Shown in pieces: positions 1 to 7,994 of a DNA stretch of 64,000 nucleotides. The notes beneath the pieces are model-generated. The model was not told where the DNA came from and searched no databases. It was given only the letters and a program-made list of their open reading frames with translations. The stretch lies in assembly GCA_963618735.1 (NCBI GenBank), contig CAVEUM010000011.1, forward strand, positions 1 through 64,000. The letters are read 5' to 3'. The DNA comes from CAKUFA01 sp963618735. GTDB taxonomy: Bacteria > Bacillota > Clostridia > Christensenellales > Aristaeellaceae. Position 1 is the stretch's first letter. Each line of letters opens with the position of its first letter. Made by a program: the position numbers and the translations under genes.

Positions 1-104
1 GCCGTATGGCTATTCTGGCCGAGGGCGATGCGCAGAATCGTGAAGACATTCAGTACCTCGAAAAGCTGCCTGTGTTCAACGCTAAGGGCGAGGTTATCGG
101 CTAA
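1..104 (+). CDS. 3' end of an unidentified gene
   Basis: The frame ending at the TAA at 102-104 reads as a normal protein tail of about 33 residues (ends with KLPVFNAKGEVIG). It is followed 15 bases later by a strong rho-independent terminator, as expected for the end of a real gene. The start and most of the protein lie before the window. I do not recognise the family from this fragment. Confidence 0.55.
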   Translation, partial: RMAILAEGDAQNREDIQYLEKLPVFNAKGEVIG

Positions 105-119
105 TTCAAATAATTCAGT

Positions 120-160
120 ACGCACAGTGATTGAAAGATCGCTGTGCGTATTTTGTTTTG
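120..160 (+). terminator. Rho-independent terminator
   Basis: A 12-bp stem (ACGCACAGTGAT at 120-131 against 138-149, with one G-U pair) closes a 6-base loop. It is followed by ATTTTGTTTT. It ends the gene whose tail opens the window. Confidence 0.85.
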
Positions 161-169
161 GGGGAAATC

Positions 170-328
170 GTGGCGGACAGCATGCTCAAAGCCTTCGAGA
201 ACGAGCACTACGTGGCGGACCTGTTTGAACAGTACCAGACCCTGGGCGAGAAAATCAAGAGCAAGCTAAAGAATTTCGCGCAGGAGCTGAAGAATACGGC
301 GAAACGGCTGAGGAACGCAGAAGCGTAA
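170..328 (+). CDS. Small hypothetical protein, possibly a remnant
   Basis: This is a 52-residue, highly charged, helix-prone ORF. The frame is open from a TTG at 131, but that codon lies inside the preceding terminator stem, so the GTG at 170, with GGGGGAA just upstream, is the more believable start; ATG at 182 is another option. The C-terminal half (LGEKIKSKLKNFAQELKNTA) is amphipathic. By eye it recalls the C-terminal tails of large proteins on integrative elements and phages, so this may be a decayed fragment. It sits between two terminators and no promoter is obvious. Function unknown. Confidence 0.3.
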   Translation: MADSMLKAFENEHYVADLFEQYQTLGEKIKSKLKNFAQELKNTAKRLRNAEA

Positions 329-332
329 AATA

Positions 333-363
333 AAAGAAGGCAATCATCGCAATTGCCTTCTTT
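333..363 (-). terminator. Terminator, mainly for ssrA (bidirectional)
   Basis: A perfect 12-bp inverted repeat (AAAGAAGGCAAT at 333-344 and its complement at 352-363) has T-rich sequence when read on the minus strand. It lies directly past the 3' end of tmRNA. It can also stop plus-strand transcription of the small ORF. Confidence 0.8.
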
Positions 364-371
364 CAAAAACG

Positions 372-713
372 TGGAGATGAGGGGAGTCGAACCCCTGTCC
401 GAAAGCTCTTGTGCAGAACCTTCTCCGAGCGCAGTCTATGATTTAGATTTCCCTCGGCCGACCGCCCACAGACAGGCTGACAGCTCTGGTAGCTTCATCA
501 TACGGACGTACTGCAAAGCTTAGGTACGCTCGTTCCCCACGTAAATGACGTCAGTTACCGGGCACGTGGGCAGCCCGGGCCAACGTCACGGCATTAAGCC
601 GCGAAAGCGAATTCGTTATTGTCAGTTACTTTTTTTCCCCGTTGTTGCGCGGTTCAGGGGCCGCGGCTCGCTTATCCCACCCTCGACACTCCCGTCGAAA
701 CCGGATCATCCCC
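372..713 (-). ncRNA. ssrA: Transfer-messenger RNA (tmRNA)
   Basis: tmRNA rescues ribosomes stalled on broken mRNAs by adding a degradation tag. The 5' end GGGGATG (707-713) pairs with CATCTCC at the 3' end (373-379), making the tRNA-like acceptor stem. The T arm (GGGGTTCGACTCCCC) and the 5' element (CCGGTTTCGACGGG) are typical. CCA is not encoded. The tag reading frame lies at 597-629 with its TAA at 594-596. It reads (V)TDNNEFAFAA, ending in the hydrophobic AA expected for ClpXP-type proteolysis. The resume codon appears to be ACT or GTA rather than the usual GCA. smpB, its partner, lies next to it on the same strand. Confidence 0.95.
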
Positions 714-746
714 ATGGTGGTGCAACCGACACTCGCTTCATTTCAG

Positions 747-775
747 ATTATACAGCAAGAGGACACTTTTGTCCA
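747..775 (-). promoter_or_regulatory. Promoter of ssrA
   Basis: On the minus strand TGGACA (770-775) and TATAAT (747-752) are 17 bp apart. They lie about 33 bp before the mature tmRNA 5' end, which leaves a short leader to be trimmed. The promoter lies in the gap between the smpB stop and ssrA, so ssrA need not depend on smpB transcription. Confidence 0.7.
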
Positions 776-788
776 TAGCCTGAGGGGA

Positions 789-1256
789 TTACTTCTGCCG
801 CTCACGCAAAGCACGGCGGATGTCGCGGTCTGCATCGCGCTTGGCAATGGCATCACGCTTGTCGTGTACGTCCTTGCCTTTGCAAAGACCGAGCTGCAGC
901 TTCATGCGGCCGTCTTTCAGATAAACCTCCAGCGGAATCAGGGTATAACCCTGGCGGGCTACCAGCGCGTCCAGCTTGCGAATTTCAGACTTGTGCATCA
1001 GCAGACGCTTGGGGCGCAGCGGCTCACGGTTGAACTGATTGCCCTGCTCATAAGGGCTGATGTGCATGCCTTCCACCCAAATTTCACCATGGCGAATTTG
1101 CGCCCAGGATTCTTTCAGGTTGACACGTCCTTGCCGCATGGACTTCACTTCTGTGCCGAAAAGCTCCAGACCACACTCGTAACGCTCTTCCACGAAATAG
1201 TCATGGAACGCCTTGCGATTTTGGGCAACAGGCTTGATCCCTTTTTGATGCGGCAT
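789..1256 (-). CDS. smpB: SsrA-binding protein SmpB
   Basis: SmpB binds tmRNA and delivers it to stalled ribosomes (trans-translation). The 155-residue length is normal for the family. The N-terminal beta-barrel shows NRKAFHDYFVEERYECGLEL and GTEVKSMRQGRVNLK. The basic C-terminal tail (KRDADRDIRRALRERQK) is the part that enters the mRNA channel. I chose the ATG at 1256 because AAGGAGAATGATACC precedes it; the frame is open further upstream, but the added residues do not resemble SmpB. It lies directly upstream of ssrA on the same strand. Confidence 0.95.
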   Translation of the reverse strand: MPHQKGIKPVAQNRKAFHDYFVEERYECGLELFGTEVKSMRQGRVNLKESWAQIRHGEIWVEGMHISPYEQGNQFNREPLRPKRLLMHKSEIRKLDALVARQGYTLIPLEVYLKDGRMKLQLGLCKGKDVHDKRDAIAKRDADRDIRRALRERQK

Positions 1257-1329
1257 GGTATCATTCTCCTTCAGGATGGTCTTCACAAAGATTATAGCAT
1301 GAATTGCGTTCGCATGCAATCACCATTAG

Positions 1330-1364
1330 AAAAGGAAGAGCAACGTGAAAGCTGCTCTTCCTTG
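1330..1364 (-). terminator. Terminator after uxaC
   Basis: An 11-bp stem, AAGGAAGAGCA (1332-1342) with its complement (1353-1363), is followed on the minus strand by TTTTC. It sits between uxaC and smpB and separates the two transcripts. Confidence 0.7.
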
Positions 1365-1389
1365 AATACCTCATGGGATGAATGCGGAA

Positions 1390-2805
1390 TTAGCATTCCT
1401 TTTTGGCGAAATGGAAGTACTTCTTGGCGTTCTCGTAGCTGATGCCGCGCACGATGTCGCTCAGCAGGTCCATATCGTTGGGGAACATGCCATCTTCCAC
1501 CCACTGACCCAGCAGACGGCAGAGGATGCGGCGGAAGTACTCGTGACGGGGATAGCTCAGGAAGCTGCGGCTGTCCGTCAGCATGCCAACGAAACCAGCC
1601 AGGTAGCCCAGATTGGCCAGACTGGTCAGCTGATCAGTCATGCCCTTGAAGTGGTCGTTGAACCACCATGCGGAGCCGTGCTGCACCTTGCTCACAGCCT
1701 CATCGCTCTGGAAGCAGCCGCAGATGGTGTCGATGGCTTCGTTATCATTGGGGTTCAGGCTATACAGGATGGTCTGGGGCAGGAAGCCGCCTTCTTCCAG
1801 CGCGCCCAGGAAAGCGGCCGTCTGAGAAGAGGGAGCGTAGTTGTTGATGCAGTCATAGCCGGTATCAGGACCCAGCTTGCGGTACTGAGGCTGGTTGTTA
1901 TCGCGGCGGCAGCCGTAGTGCAGCTGCATGGTCCAGTGCATCTCGTAGTACTTCTTGGATACGAAGAGCATGAAGGCAGTCTTGAAGATAGCCTGCTCAT
2001 CCTCGGAAATTTCGCCGCCGTTCATGCGCTTGGCAAAGATGGCTTCCACATCCTCATCGGAGGCAGGAGCATACATCACGTAATTCAGCGCGTGGTCGCT
2101 CAGGCAGCAGTTGTTCTGGGCAAAGTATTCCATACGGTTGGCAAGAGCCTTCTTCAGGTCAGCGAAAGAAGCAATCTTCATGCCGGCGGCAGCTTCCAGC
2201 TTGGCCAGATAATCCAGATACTCAGGCTTTTCCAGGTTCATGGCCTTGTCAGGACGCCATGCGGGCAGCACGGTGGTCTTGAAGGTCTTGTCGCCAGCCA
2301 GCTTCTGGTGCCATTCCAGGGTGTCAATGGGATCATCCGTGGTGCAGATGGTGTCCACATTGCTCATGTTGATCAGGCCGCGAACGCTGTAACCGGCACT
2401 CTGCAGCTTGGCATTGCACAGGTTCCACACTTCATCTGCCGTCTTGGCACTCAGGGCACCCTGATAGCCGAAGTAGTTGCGCAGCTCCAGATGGCTCCAG
2501 TGATACAGGGGATTGCCGATGCCCTTGCCCACAACTTCTGCCCACTTGCAGAACTTTTCATAATCGGAAGCGTCGCCGGTGATGTACTTCTCAGGAACAC
2601 CGGCGCAGCGCATAAGACGCCACTTATAATGGTCGCCGCCCAGCCAAACCTGGGTGATGTTTTCGTAGCGGACGTCATCCCAAATTTCCTTGGGGCTGAT
2701 GTGGCAATGGTAGTCGATGATGGGGCACTTGGCTGCCACATCGTGATACAACGTGCGAGCAGTGGGGGTATTCAGCAGGAAATCCTTGTCCATGAATGCT
2801 TGCAT
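1390..2805 (-). CDS. uxaC: Uronate (glucuronate/galacturonate) isomerase
   Basis: UxaC isomerises D-galacturonate to tagaturonate and D-glucuronate to fructuronate, the first cytoplasmic step of hexuronate breakdown. The 471-residue length matches the family. The amidohydrolase-type metal motif H-x-H is visible in IIDYHCHISP near residues 29-38, and the body is collinear with UxaC (VWLGGDHYKWRLMRCAG, then RGLINMSNVDTICTTDDP). The ATG at 2805 follows AAAGGAGC. The gene lies 90 bp after the LacI-type regulator on the same strand with no clear promoter between them, so the two are probably co-transcribed. Its product feeds UxaB, encoded on the opposite strand of this locus. Confidence 0.96.
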   Translation of the reverse strand: MQAFMDKDFLLNTPTARTLYHDVAAKCPIIDYHCHISPKEIWDDVRYENITQVWLGGDHYKWRLMRCAGVPEKYITGDASDYEKFCKWAEVVGKGIGNPLYHWSHLELRNYFGYQGALSAKTADEVWNLCNAKLQSAGYSVRGLINMSNVDTICTTDDPIDTLEWHQKLAGDKTFKTTVLPAWRPDKAMNLEKPEYLDYLAKLEAAAGMKIASFADLKKALANRMEYFAQNNCCLSDHALNYVMYAPASDEDVEAIFAKRMNGGEISEDEQAIFKTAFMLFVSKKYYEMHWTMQLHYGCRRDNNQPQYRKLGPDTGYDCINNYAPSSQTAAFLGALEEGGFLPQTILYSLNPNDNEAIDTICGCFQSDEAVSKVQHGSAWWFNDHFKGMTDQLTSLANLGYLAGFVGMLTDSRSFLSYPRHEYFRRILCRLLGQWVEDGMFPNDMDLLSDIVRGISYENAKKYFHFAKKEC

Positions 2806-2895
2806 GGTTTTTGCTCCTTTACGAAAAGATTTCTATGCATGACCTGGACGCAAATGAAGCGTCGGCCATTGATCAAACATCCTGAGGATGTAAGG

Positions 2896-3903
2896 TCACA
2901 GAGTGCTGCCGCGGCGTACAAGCTCCGCGGTGAAAACGGTGCGCTGGGGCATTTCGCGTCCTTCCAGCACGCCAAGCATGGTGGTGACGCAGTGACTGCA
3001 CAGGGCGTTCAGGCGATTGTCCACACTGGTCAGCTCAGGTTCGCAGCAGAGGCAGAAGTTGGAATTGTTGTAACCGATGATACTTAGCTGCTTCGGAATG
3101 CTTTGATGCACCACGCGGGCATATTTTGCTGCACCGACGGCCAGAATGTCCTCTGAGGACAGAACCGCGTCAAAATGGAGACCGCTTTCATGCAGGTTAA
3201 CCAGATAGTCACGGGCGTGGGGGACGCTCATCTTGTCTTCGCTGAAAAGATGAATCAGCTCCTGCCGCACAGGAATACCACGGCTTTCCAATCCTTCGCA
3301 ATAGCCCTGCAGTTTCTTCTGCCCGGAATAGTTGCGGCTGTGATGCAGGTACAGGATGTCCTTACATCCCGTATCAATCAGAAATCTGCAGGCTTCCTTG
3401 GTGGCACGGCGATCATCGCAAAGCACGCAGTACACGTTATCATAGAGGAAGGAACCGTTCAGAATCACGACGGGCATGACCTTGGCGGCCTGGCGGATGT
3501 ACTCATTGTCCGCATCGTTTTCTTCAATAAAGCTGGAACCCATGAGCACCAGACCGTCCACGTGACGGTTCATCAGCTGAGAAACGCCGTTTTCACGCGC
3601 AACCAGTTCCTTGCCTGTGCAGGAAAGAACGCAGTTATACTGGTGACTGCGGAATTCCTGCTCCAGAAAGCCCAGCGCCTGGGCCAGGTAGGAGTCAGCC
3701 GCGTTGGGACAAAGCAAGCCGATAGTCTTCATGGTGTTGAGACCAAGACCACGGGCAAAAGCATTGGGGACATAACCGCTTTCGTTGATCACGGCCATCA
3801 CTTTATCCCGGGTCTTCTGGCTGACATGGGTGCTGTTATTCAGCACGCGGGATACCGTGGCAATGGAAACGCCTGCACGCCGGGAGATGTCATAAATGTT
3901 CAT
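2896..3903 (-). CDS. LacI-family transcriptional regulator of uronate genes
   Basis: This is a 335-residue DNA-binding regulator. The N-terminal LacI helix-turn-helix is clear (MNIYDISRRAGVSIATVSRV, with the hinge-side SQKTRDKVMAVINESGYVPN). The rest is a periplasmic-binding-protein-like sensor ending in a dimerisation region. ATG at 3903 is preferred over the upstream in-frame start because it begins at the HTH and has AAAGGA about 7 bases upstream. By position it should control the divergent uxaB-uxaA-kduI-kduD operon and itself, through the two palindromes at 3923-3938 and 4114-4131. The inducer is probably a uronate intermediate or KDG; that is inference. Confidence 0.93.
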   Translation of the reverse strand: MNIYDISRRAGVSIATVSRVLNNSTHVSQKTRDKVMAVINESGYVPNAFARGLGLNTMKTIGLLCPNAADSYLAQALGFLEQEFRSHQYNCVLSCTGKELVARENGVSQLMNRHVDGLVLMGSSFIEENDADNEYIRQAAKVMPVVILNGSFLYDNVYCVLCDDRRATKEACRFLIDTGCKDILYLHHSRNYSGQKKLQGYCEGLESRGIPVRQELIHLFSEDKMSVPHARDYLVNLHESGLHFDAVLSSEDILAVGAAKYARVVHQSIPKQLSIIGYNNSNFCLCCEPELTSVDNRLNALCSHCVTTMLGVLEGREMPQRTVFTAELVRRGSTL

Positions 3904-3922
3904 GGCGAATCCTTTCACATAG

Positions 3923-3938
3923 ATGTAAAGACTTACAT
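3923..3938. promoter_or_regulatory. LacI-type operator, regulator side
   Basis: ATGTAAAGACTTACAT has perfect 6-base arms (ATGTAA/TTACAT). It lies about 15 bp downstream of the regulator's -10 box, in the 5' untranslated region. It shares the TGTAA...TTACA core with the operator at 4114-4131, which suggests autoregulation. Confidence 0.65.
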
Positions 3939-3953
3939 TGATTTTCCACGACC

Positions 3954-3982
3954 ATTATACGATATTTTGTTTTGGATTGCAA
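3954..3982 (-). promoter_or_regulatory. Promoter of the LacI-type regulator and uxaC
   Basis: On the minus strand TTGCAA (3977-3982) and TATAAT (3954-3959) are separated by exactly 17 bp. It drives the regulator and probably uxaC behind it. Confidence 0.8.
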
Positions 3983-4073
3983 CGCTTTTTCATGCGCAAT
4001 GGACAAAAAAATCGCTTGATTTCCCTGATTGCAATAAATTTTAGAAATTCCCTGATGTTTTTTGAAAAATGCA

Positions 4074-4102
4074 TTGACGTGCACAGGAAAAAGGAGTAAG
4101 AT
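4074..4102 (+). promoter_or_regulatory. Promoter of the uxaB-uxaA-kduI-kduD operon
   Basis: TTGACG (4074-4079) and TAAGAT (4097-4102) are 17 bp apart, about 65 bp before the uxaB start. The strongest operator of the locus begins 11 bp after the -10 box. Confidence 0.8.
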
Positions 4103-4113
4103 AAACACGAAAG

Positions 4114-4131
4114 CGTGTAAATGTTTACACG
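4114..4131. promoter_or_regulatory. LacI-type operator, catabolic operon side
   Basis: CGTGTAAATGTTTACACG has perfect 8-base arms around a central TG. It covers roughly +5 to +22 of the uxaB transcript, where a bound repressor would block initiation or early elongation. Its core matches 3923-3938. A catabolite-response (CcpA cre) reading is possible, since cre sites are also LacI-type, but the cre consensus has CG at its centre. Confidence 0.75.
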
Positions 4132-4167
4132 AAATGAAAAACACGAGCTTTCAGGAGGGATACCACG

Positions 4168-5637
4168 ATGGATCGTCTCACGGCTGCTATGAAGGATGCC
4201 CCTGTGCGTCCTGTTCGCGTACTGCAATTTGGTGAAGGTAATTTTCTGCGTGCATTCGTTGACTATATGATTGATATTGCTAATGAAAAGACTGACTTCA
4301 ACGGCAGTATCGTTCTGGTGAAGCCTATTGAAATGGGCACCCTGTTCCCGGCTTTCAAGGAGCAGGATTATCGCTACACCGTGCTGCTGCGCGGCCTGGT
4401 GGATGGCAAGCCTGTGGAAATCGAACGCATTGTCTCCTCTGTTGCTGACGCAGTTGACGCCTATGCCGACTACGAGAAGTATTCCGCTTATGCAAAGCTT
4501 GATACCCTGCGCTTCATTGTGAGCAACACCACCGAAGCCGGTATCGTGCTGGATGAGACCGATAAGTTCGAGTACAATCCTCCGCACTCCTATCCCGGCA
4601 AGCTGACCAAGCTGCTGTTCGAGCGTGCTGAGCACTTCAACTACGCCATGGATAAGGGTCTGGTCATCCTGCCTGTGGAACTGATTGACGACAACGGCAT
4701 CATGCTGAAGAAGTGCGTGATGGCTCTGGCCAAGCTGTGGAACCTGGGCGAGAAGTTCGAGCAGTGGCTGGAAGACGCCTGCGTGTTCACTTCCACCCTG
4801 GTGGATCGTATCGTGACGGGCTATCCCCGCGGCGAGGATCAGGCTATCTGGAACAAGCTGGGCTATGAAGACCGCATCCTGGTGACTGCTGAGCCCTTTG
4901 GTCTGTGGGTTATCGAGTCTGCCAAGGACATCTCCAAGGAGCTGCCTCTGCCTGACTGCGGCCTGCCCGTTATCTACACCGATAACCAGAAGCCCTACAA
5001 GCAGCGCAAGGTTCGTATCCTGAACGGCGCCCACACTTCCTTCGTGCCCGCTGCTTATCTGTGCGGCTATGATTATGTGCTGGATGCCATGAATGATCCC
5101 ATGATCAAGACCTTCATGCAGAAGACTCTGTATGACGAAGTGATCCCGACCCTGACCCTGCCCAAGGAAGACCTGATGGCCTTTGCTGAGGCTGTGACGG
5201 GACGCTTCATGAACCCCTACATCAAGCATGCGCTCATGTCCATCTGCCTGAACAGCGTGAGCAAGTGGCGTGCACGTTGCATGCCTTCTCTGCTGGGCTA
5301 TGTTGAAAAGTATGGCAAGCTGCCTGAGCACTTGACCTTCTCCATTGCTTCTCTGATGGCTCTGTATCATGGCGGCAAGCTGGTGGATGGCAAGCTGGTG
5401 TGCGACCGCAATGGTCAGCCCTACACCCTGCAGGACGATGCAGCTGTGGTGGAATTCTTCGCCAACAATTCCGACAAGCCTGCCGGGGAGATGGTGCAGA
5501 TGTTCCTGTCCAATGAGACTTTCTTCGGCCAGGATCTGACCAAGGTGGAAGGCCTGGTGGACAGCGTGTCTGCCTCTCTGGAAGACATCCTGAACCGTGG
5601 CGCACGCACGGTTATGACCGAACGCTTCGGAGGCTGA
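4168..5637 (+). CDS. uxaB: Tagaturonate reductase (altronate oxidoreductase)
   Basis: UxaB reduces tagaturonate to D-altronate with NADH. At 489 residues it fits the mannitol dehydrogenase family, with an N-terminal Rossmann-type region (VLQFGEGNFLRAFVDYMID, near residues 18-37) and the C-terminal helical domain. The catalytic-lysine region of the family is visible as RKVRILNGAHTSF near residues 280-290. The ATG follows AGGAGGGATACCACG. It is first in a four-gene operon; the uxaA start lies 4 bases past the stop. Fructuronate reductase (UxuB) is a near relative, but linkage to uxaA and the sequence favour UxaB. Confidence 0.94.
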   Translation: MDRLTAAMKDAPVRPVRVLQFGEGNFLRAFVDYMIDIANEKTDFNGSIVLVKPIEMGTLFPAFKEQDYRYTVLLRGLVDGKPVEIERIVSSVADAVDAYADYEKYSAYAKLDTLRFIVSNTTEAGIVLDETDKFEYNPPHSYPGKLTKLLFERAEHFNYAMDKGLVILPVELIDDNGIMLKKCVMALAKLWNLGEKFEQWLEDACVFTSTLVDRIVTGYPRGEDQAIWNKLGYEDRILVTAEPFGLWVIESAKDISKELPLPDCGLPVIYTDNQKPYKQRKVRILNGAHTSFVPAAYLCGYDYVLDAMNDPMIKTFMQKTLYDEVIPTLTLPKEDLMAFAEAVTGRFMNPYIKHALMSICLNSVSKWRARCMPSLLGYVEKYGKLPEHLTFSIASLMALYHGGKLVDGKLVCDRNGQPYTLQDDAAVVEFFANNSDKPAGEMVQMFLSNETFFGQDLTKVEGLVDSVSASLEDILNRGARTVMTERFGG

Positions 5638-5641
5638 AATC

Positions 5642-7123
5642 ATGCGTGAACTGCTGAAGATCAGCGCATCGGATAATGTGGCTGTTGCCCTGATGCCCCT
5701 GACGAAGGGGAACAAGGCTGAGGCTGAAGGCGTCACCGTAACCCTGCAGGACGATGTTCCTGCAGGGCACAAGGTGGCTCTGGAAGACATCAAGGCTGGC
5801 GGCAAGGTCGTCAAGTACGGCTTCCCGATCGGCGAAGCAAAGTGCGATATTGCTGCAGGCAGCCATGTGCATGTGCATAATCTGCATACCCTGCTGTCTG
5901 GCGAATTGAGCTACAGCTATCATCCCACGAATCCTCAGGTGGTTCCTGCAGCACCTGCGACGTTCAACGGCTACCCTCGTAAGGATGGCAGGGTTGGCGT
6001 CCGCAACGAGCTGTGGATTCTGCCCACCGTTGGCTGCGTCAACGATGTGGCGCGCTCGCTGGAGCGCAAGGCGCAGTCCCTGGCAGGAGACGGCGTGGAG
6101 GGCGTATTTGCTTTCACCCATCCTTATGGCTGCTCCCAGATGACGGAGGATCAGGAAAATACCCGCAATGTGCTGGCAAATCTGGCAACGCACCCCAACG
6201 TGGGCGGCGTGCTGGTGCTTGGCCTCGGCTGTGAAAACAGCGGCGTGGAAGAAATCCGCAAGCGCATGGGGGACTATGATCAGGATCGTGTTCGCTTCCT
6301 CATCAGCCAGCAGGTGGAAGATGAAGTCGAAGAAGGCCTGAAGCTCCTGAAGGAGCTGGCAGACAATATGCGCCATGAAAAGCGCGTGCCATGCGAAGCT
6401 TCCAAGCTGGTGATCGGCCTGAAGTGCGGCGGCTCGGATGGGTTCAGTGGCATCACGGCAAACCCTGTCATCGGCGGATTCTCTGATCTGCTGATCGCTC
6501 AGGGCGGCAGCACCATTCTGACCGAAGTTCCTGAAATGTTCGGTGCAGAAACGATTCTGATGGATCGCTGCGAAAATGAGGCAACGTTCGAAAAGACGGT
6601 GGCTCTGATCAATGATTTCAAGCACTATTTCGAGGAACATCATCAGACGATTTACGAAAATCCGTCTCCCGGCAACAAGGCTGGCGGTATTTCTACCCTG
6701 GAGGATAAGGCACTGGGCTGCACCCAGAAGAGCGGCTTTGCTCCTGTGAAGGACGTGCTTCGCTACGGCCAGCGCGTACAGACCAAGGGCTTGAATCTGC
6801 TGTCTGCCCCTGGCAATGACCTGGTGGCTGCCACGGCACTTGCTGCTTCCGGCGCGCAGATCGTGCTGTTCTCCACGGGTCGCGGCACGCCTTTTGCATC
6901 GCCTGTGCCTACGGTGAAAATCGCCAGCAACAGCCGTCTGGCCAACATGAAAAAGGGCTGGATTGACTTTAACGCCGGTGAACTGCTGGATGGCCGCACT
7001 TTGCCTGAATTGTCTCAGGCACTGATGGACTTCGTGCTTGCCACGGCCAGCGGCCGCGAGGTATGCAGTGAGCGGAATGGTTACCACGATATGGCCATTT
7101 TCAAAACAGGCGTAACCCTGTAA
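5642..7123 (+). CDS. uxaA: Altronate dehydratase
   Basis: UxaA dehydrates D-altronate to 2-keto-3-deoxygluconate. The 493-residue protein has the short N-terminal SAF-type domain (roughly residues 1-95, with HVHVHNLHTLLSG) followed by the larger catalytic part starting near YPRKDGRVGVRNELWILPTV. Cysteines and acidic residues that could bind the metal are visible in HPYGCSQM, LGCENSG and LKCGGSDGFSG. The ribosome-binding site lies in the end of uxaB (GGAGGCTGAAATC), so translation is likely coupled. Confidence 0.95.
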   Translation: MRELLKISASDNVAVALMPLTKGNKAEAEGVTVTLQDDVPAGHKVALEDIKAGGKVVKYGFPIGEAKCDIAAGSHVHVHNLHTLLSGELSYSYHPTNPQVVPAAPATFNGYPRKDGRVGVRNELWILPTVGCVNDVARSLERKAQSLAGDGVEGVFAFTHPYGCSQMTEDQENTRNVLANLATHPNVGGVLVLGLGCENSGVEEIRKRMGDYDQDRVRFLISQQVEDEVEEGLKLLKELADNMRHEKRVPCEASKLVIGLKCGGSDGFSGITANPVIGGFSDLLIAQGGSTILTEVPEMFGAETILMDRCENEATFEKTVALINDFKHYFEEHHQTIYENPSPGNKAGGISTLEDKALGCTQKSGFAPVKDVLRYGQRVQTKGLNLLSAPGNDLVAATALAASGAQIVLFSTGRGTPFASPVPTVKIASNSRLANMKKGWIDFNAGELLDGRTLPELSQALMDFVLATASGREVCSERNGYHDMAIFKTGVTL

Positions 7124-7142
7124 GCTTGAGGAGGAAAACATC

Positions 7143-7973
7143 ATGGAATTGCGTACAGCATGCAGTCCTTTGGACATGAAGCATTACGATACAACTCGCC
7201 TGCGGAAGGAATTCCTCATCGATGACCTTTTCAAGGCAGATGACGTCAAGATGGTGTACAGCCATATTGACCGCATCATCACGGGCAGCGCTGTTCCTGT
7301 GACCAAGGCGCTGACGCTTGACGCAGGTGATGAGCTCCGCGCAGAATATTTCCTCCAGCGCCGTGAAATTGGCATCATCAACATCGGCGGTGAGGGCACG
7401 GTGACGGTGGACGGCACGGTTTACACCCTTCGCCATCGCGATGGCCTGTACATTGGCATGGGCAACCGCGAAATCAAGATGGAGAGCGTGGATGCAAGCA
7501 ATCCTGCCAAGTTCTACTTCAACAGCGCTCCTGCGCACATGACCTATCCCACCGTGTACATCCGTCCTGAGGATTGCATCAAGGTGGAGCTGGGCACCAT
7601 GGAAGAGAGCAACCACCGCACCATCTGCAAGTACATTCTGCCTGGTCAGGTGGAAAGCTGCCAGCTGGAAATGGGTATGACGACCCTGATGCCCGGCAGT
7701 GTGTGGAACACCATGCCTTGCCATACGCATGACCGCCGCATGGAAGTTTACCTCTATTTCAATCTGCCCGAGGATGCGGTCGTGTTCCACTACATGGGTG
7801 AGCCCACGGAGACTCGTCACATTGTGATGCGCAACGAGCAGGCTGTCATTAGCCCCAGCTGGAGCATTCATTCTGCTTCTGCCACTCGTGCCTATACCTT
7901 CATCTGGGGCATGGTGGGCGAGAACCAGGACTTTGACGACATGGATCCTGTCGAAATGAAGGATCTGCGATAA
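7143..7973 (+). CDS. kduI: 5-keto-4-deoxyuronate isomerase
   Basis: KduI isomerises 5-keto-4-deoxyuronate (from unsaturated oligogalacturonides) to 2,5-diketo-3-deoxygluconate. The 276 residues match the usual 278. It is a double-stranded beta-helix protein. The zinc site is visible as P-C-H-T-H-D-R-R-M-E-V followed by a later His in WSIHSASAT. The gene is 19 bp after uxaA with GAGGAGGAAAACATC before the ATG. Its presence means the organism uses pectate-lyase products as well as free galacturonate. Confidence 0.96.
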   Translation: MELRTACSPLDMKHYDTTRLRKEFLIDDLFKADDVKMVYSHIDRIITGSAVPVTKALTLDAGDELRAEYFLQRREIGIINIGGEGTVTVDGTVYTLRHRDGLYIGMGNREIKMESVDASNPAKFYFNSAPAHMTYPTVYIRPEDCIKVELGTMEESNHRTICKYILPGQVESCQLEMGMTTLMPGSVWNTMPCHTHDRRMEVYLYFNLPEDAVVFHYMGEPTETRHIVMRNEQAVISPSWSIHSASATRAYTFIWGMVGENQDFDDMDPVEMKDLR

Positions 7974-7994
7974 AAGAACAGGGAGGAAGACACA

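Noticed and set aside
1378..3087. 569-codon open frame antisense to uxaC and the LacI gene
   Set aside because: It is a shadow of well-identified genes; GC-rich codon use leaves the opposite strand open. Similar long antisense frames over uxaB, uxaA, der, mutS, fakA and the FGGY kinase were dropped for the same reason.
4114..4131. CcpA cre site instead of a specific operator
   Set aside because: The core lacks the central CG of cre, and a matching site lies at the regulator's own promoter, which favours the local LacI-type protein.
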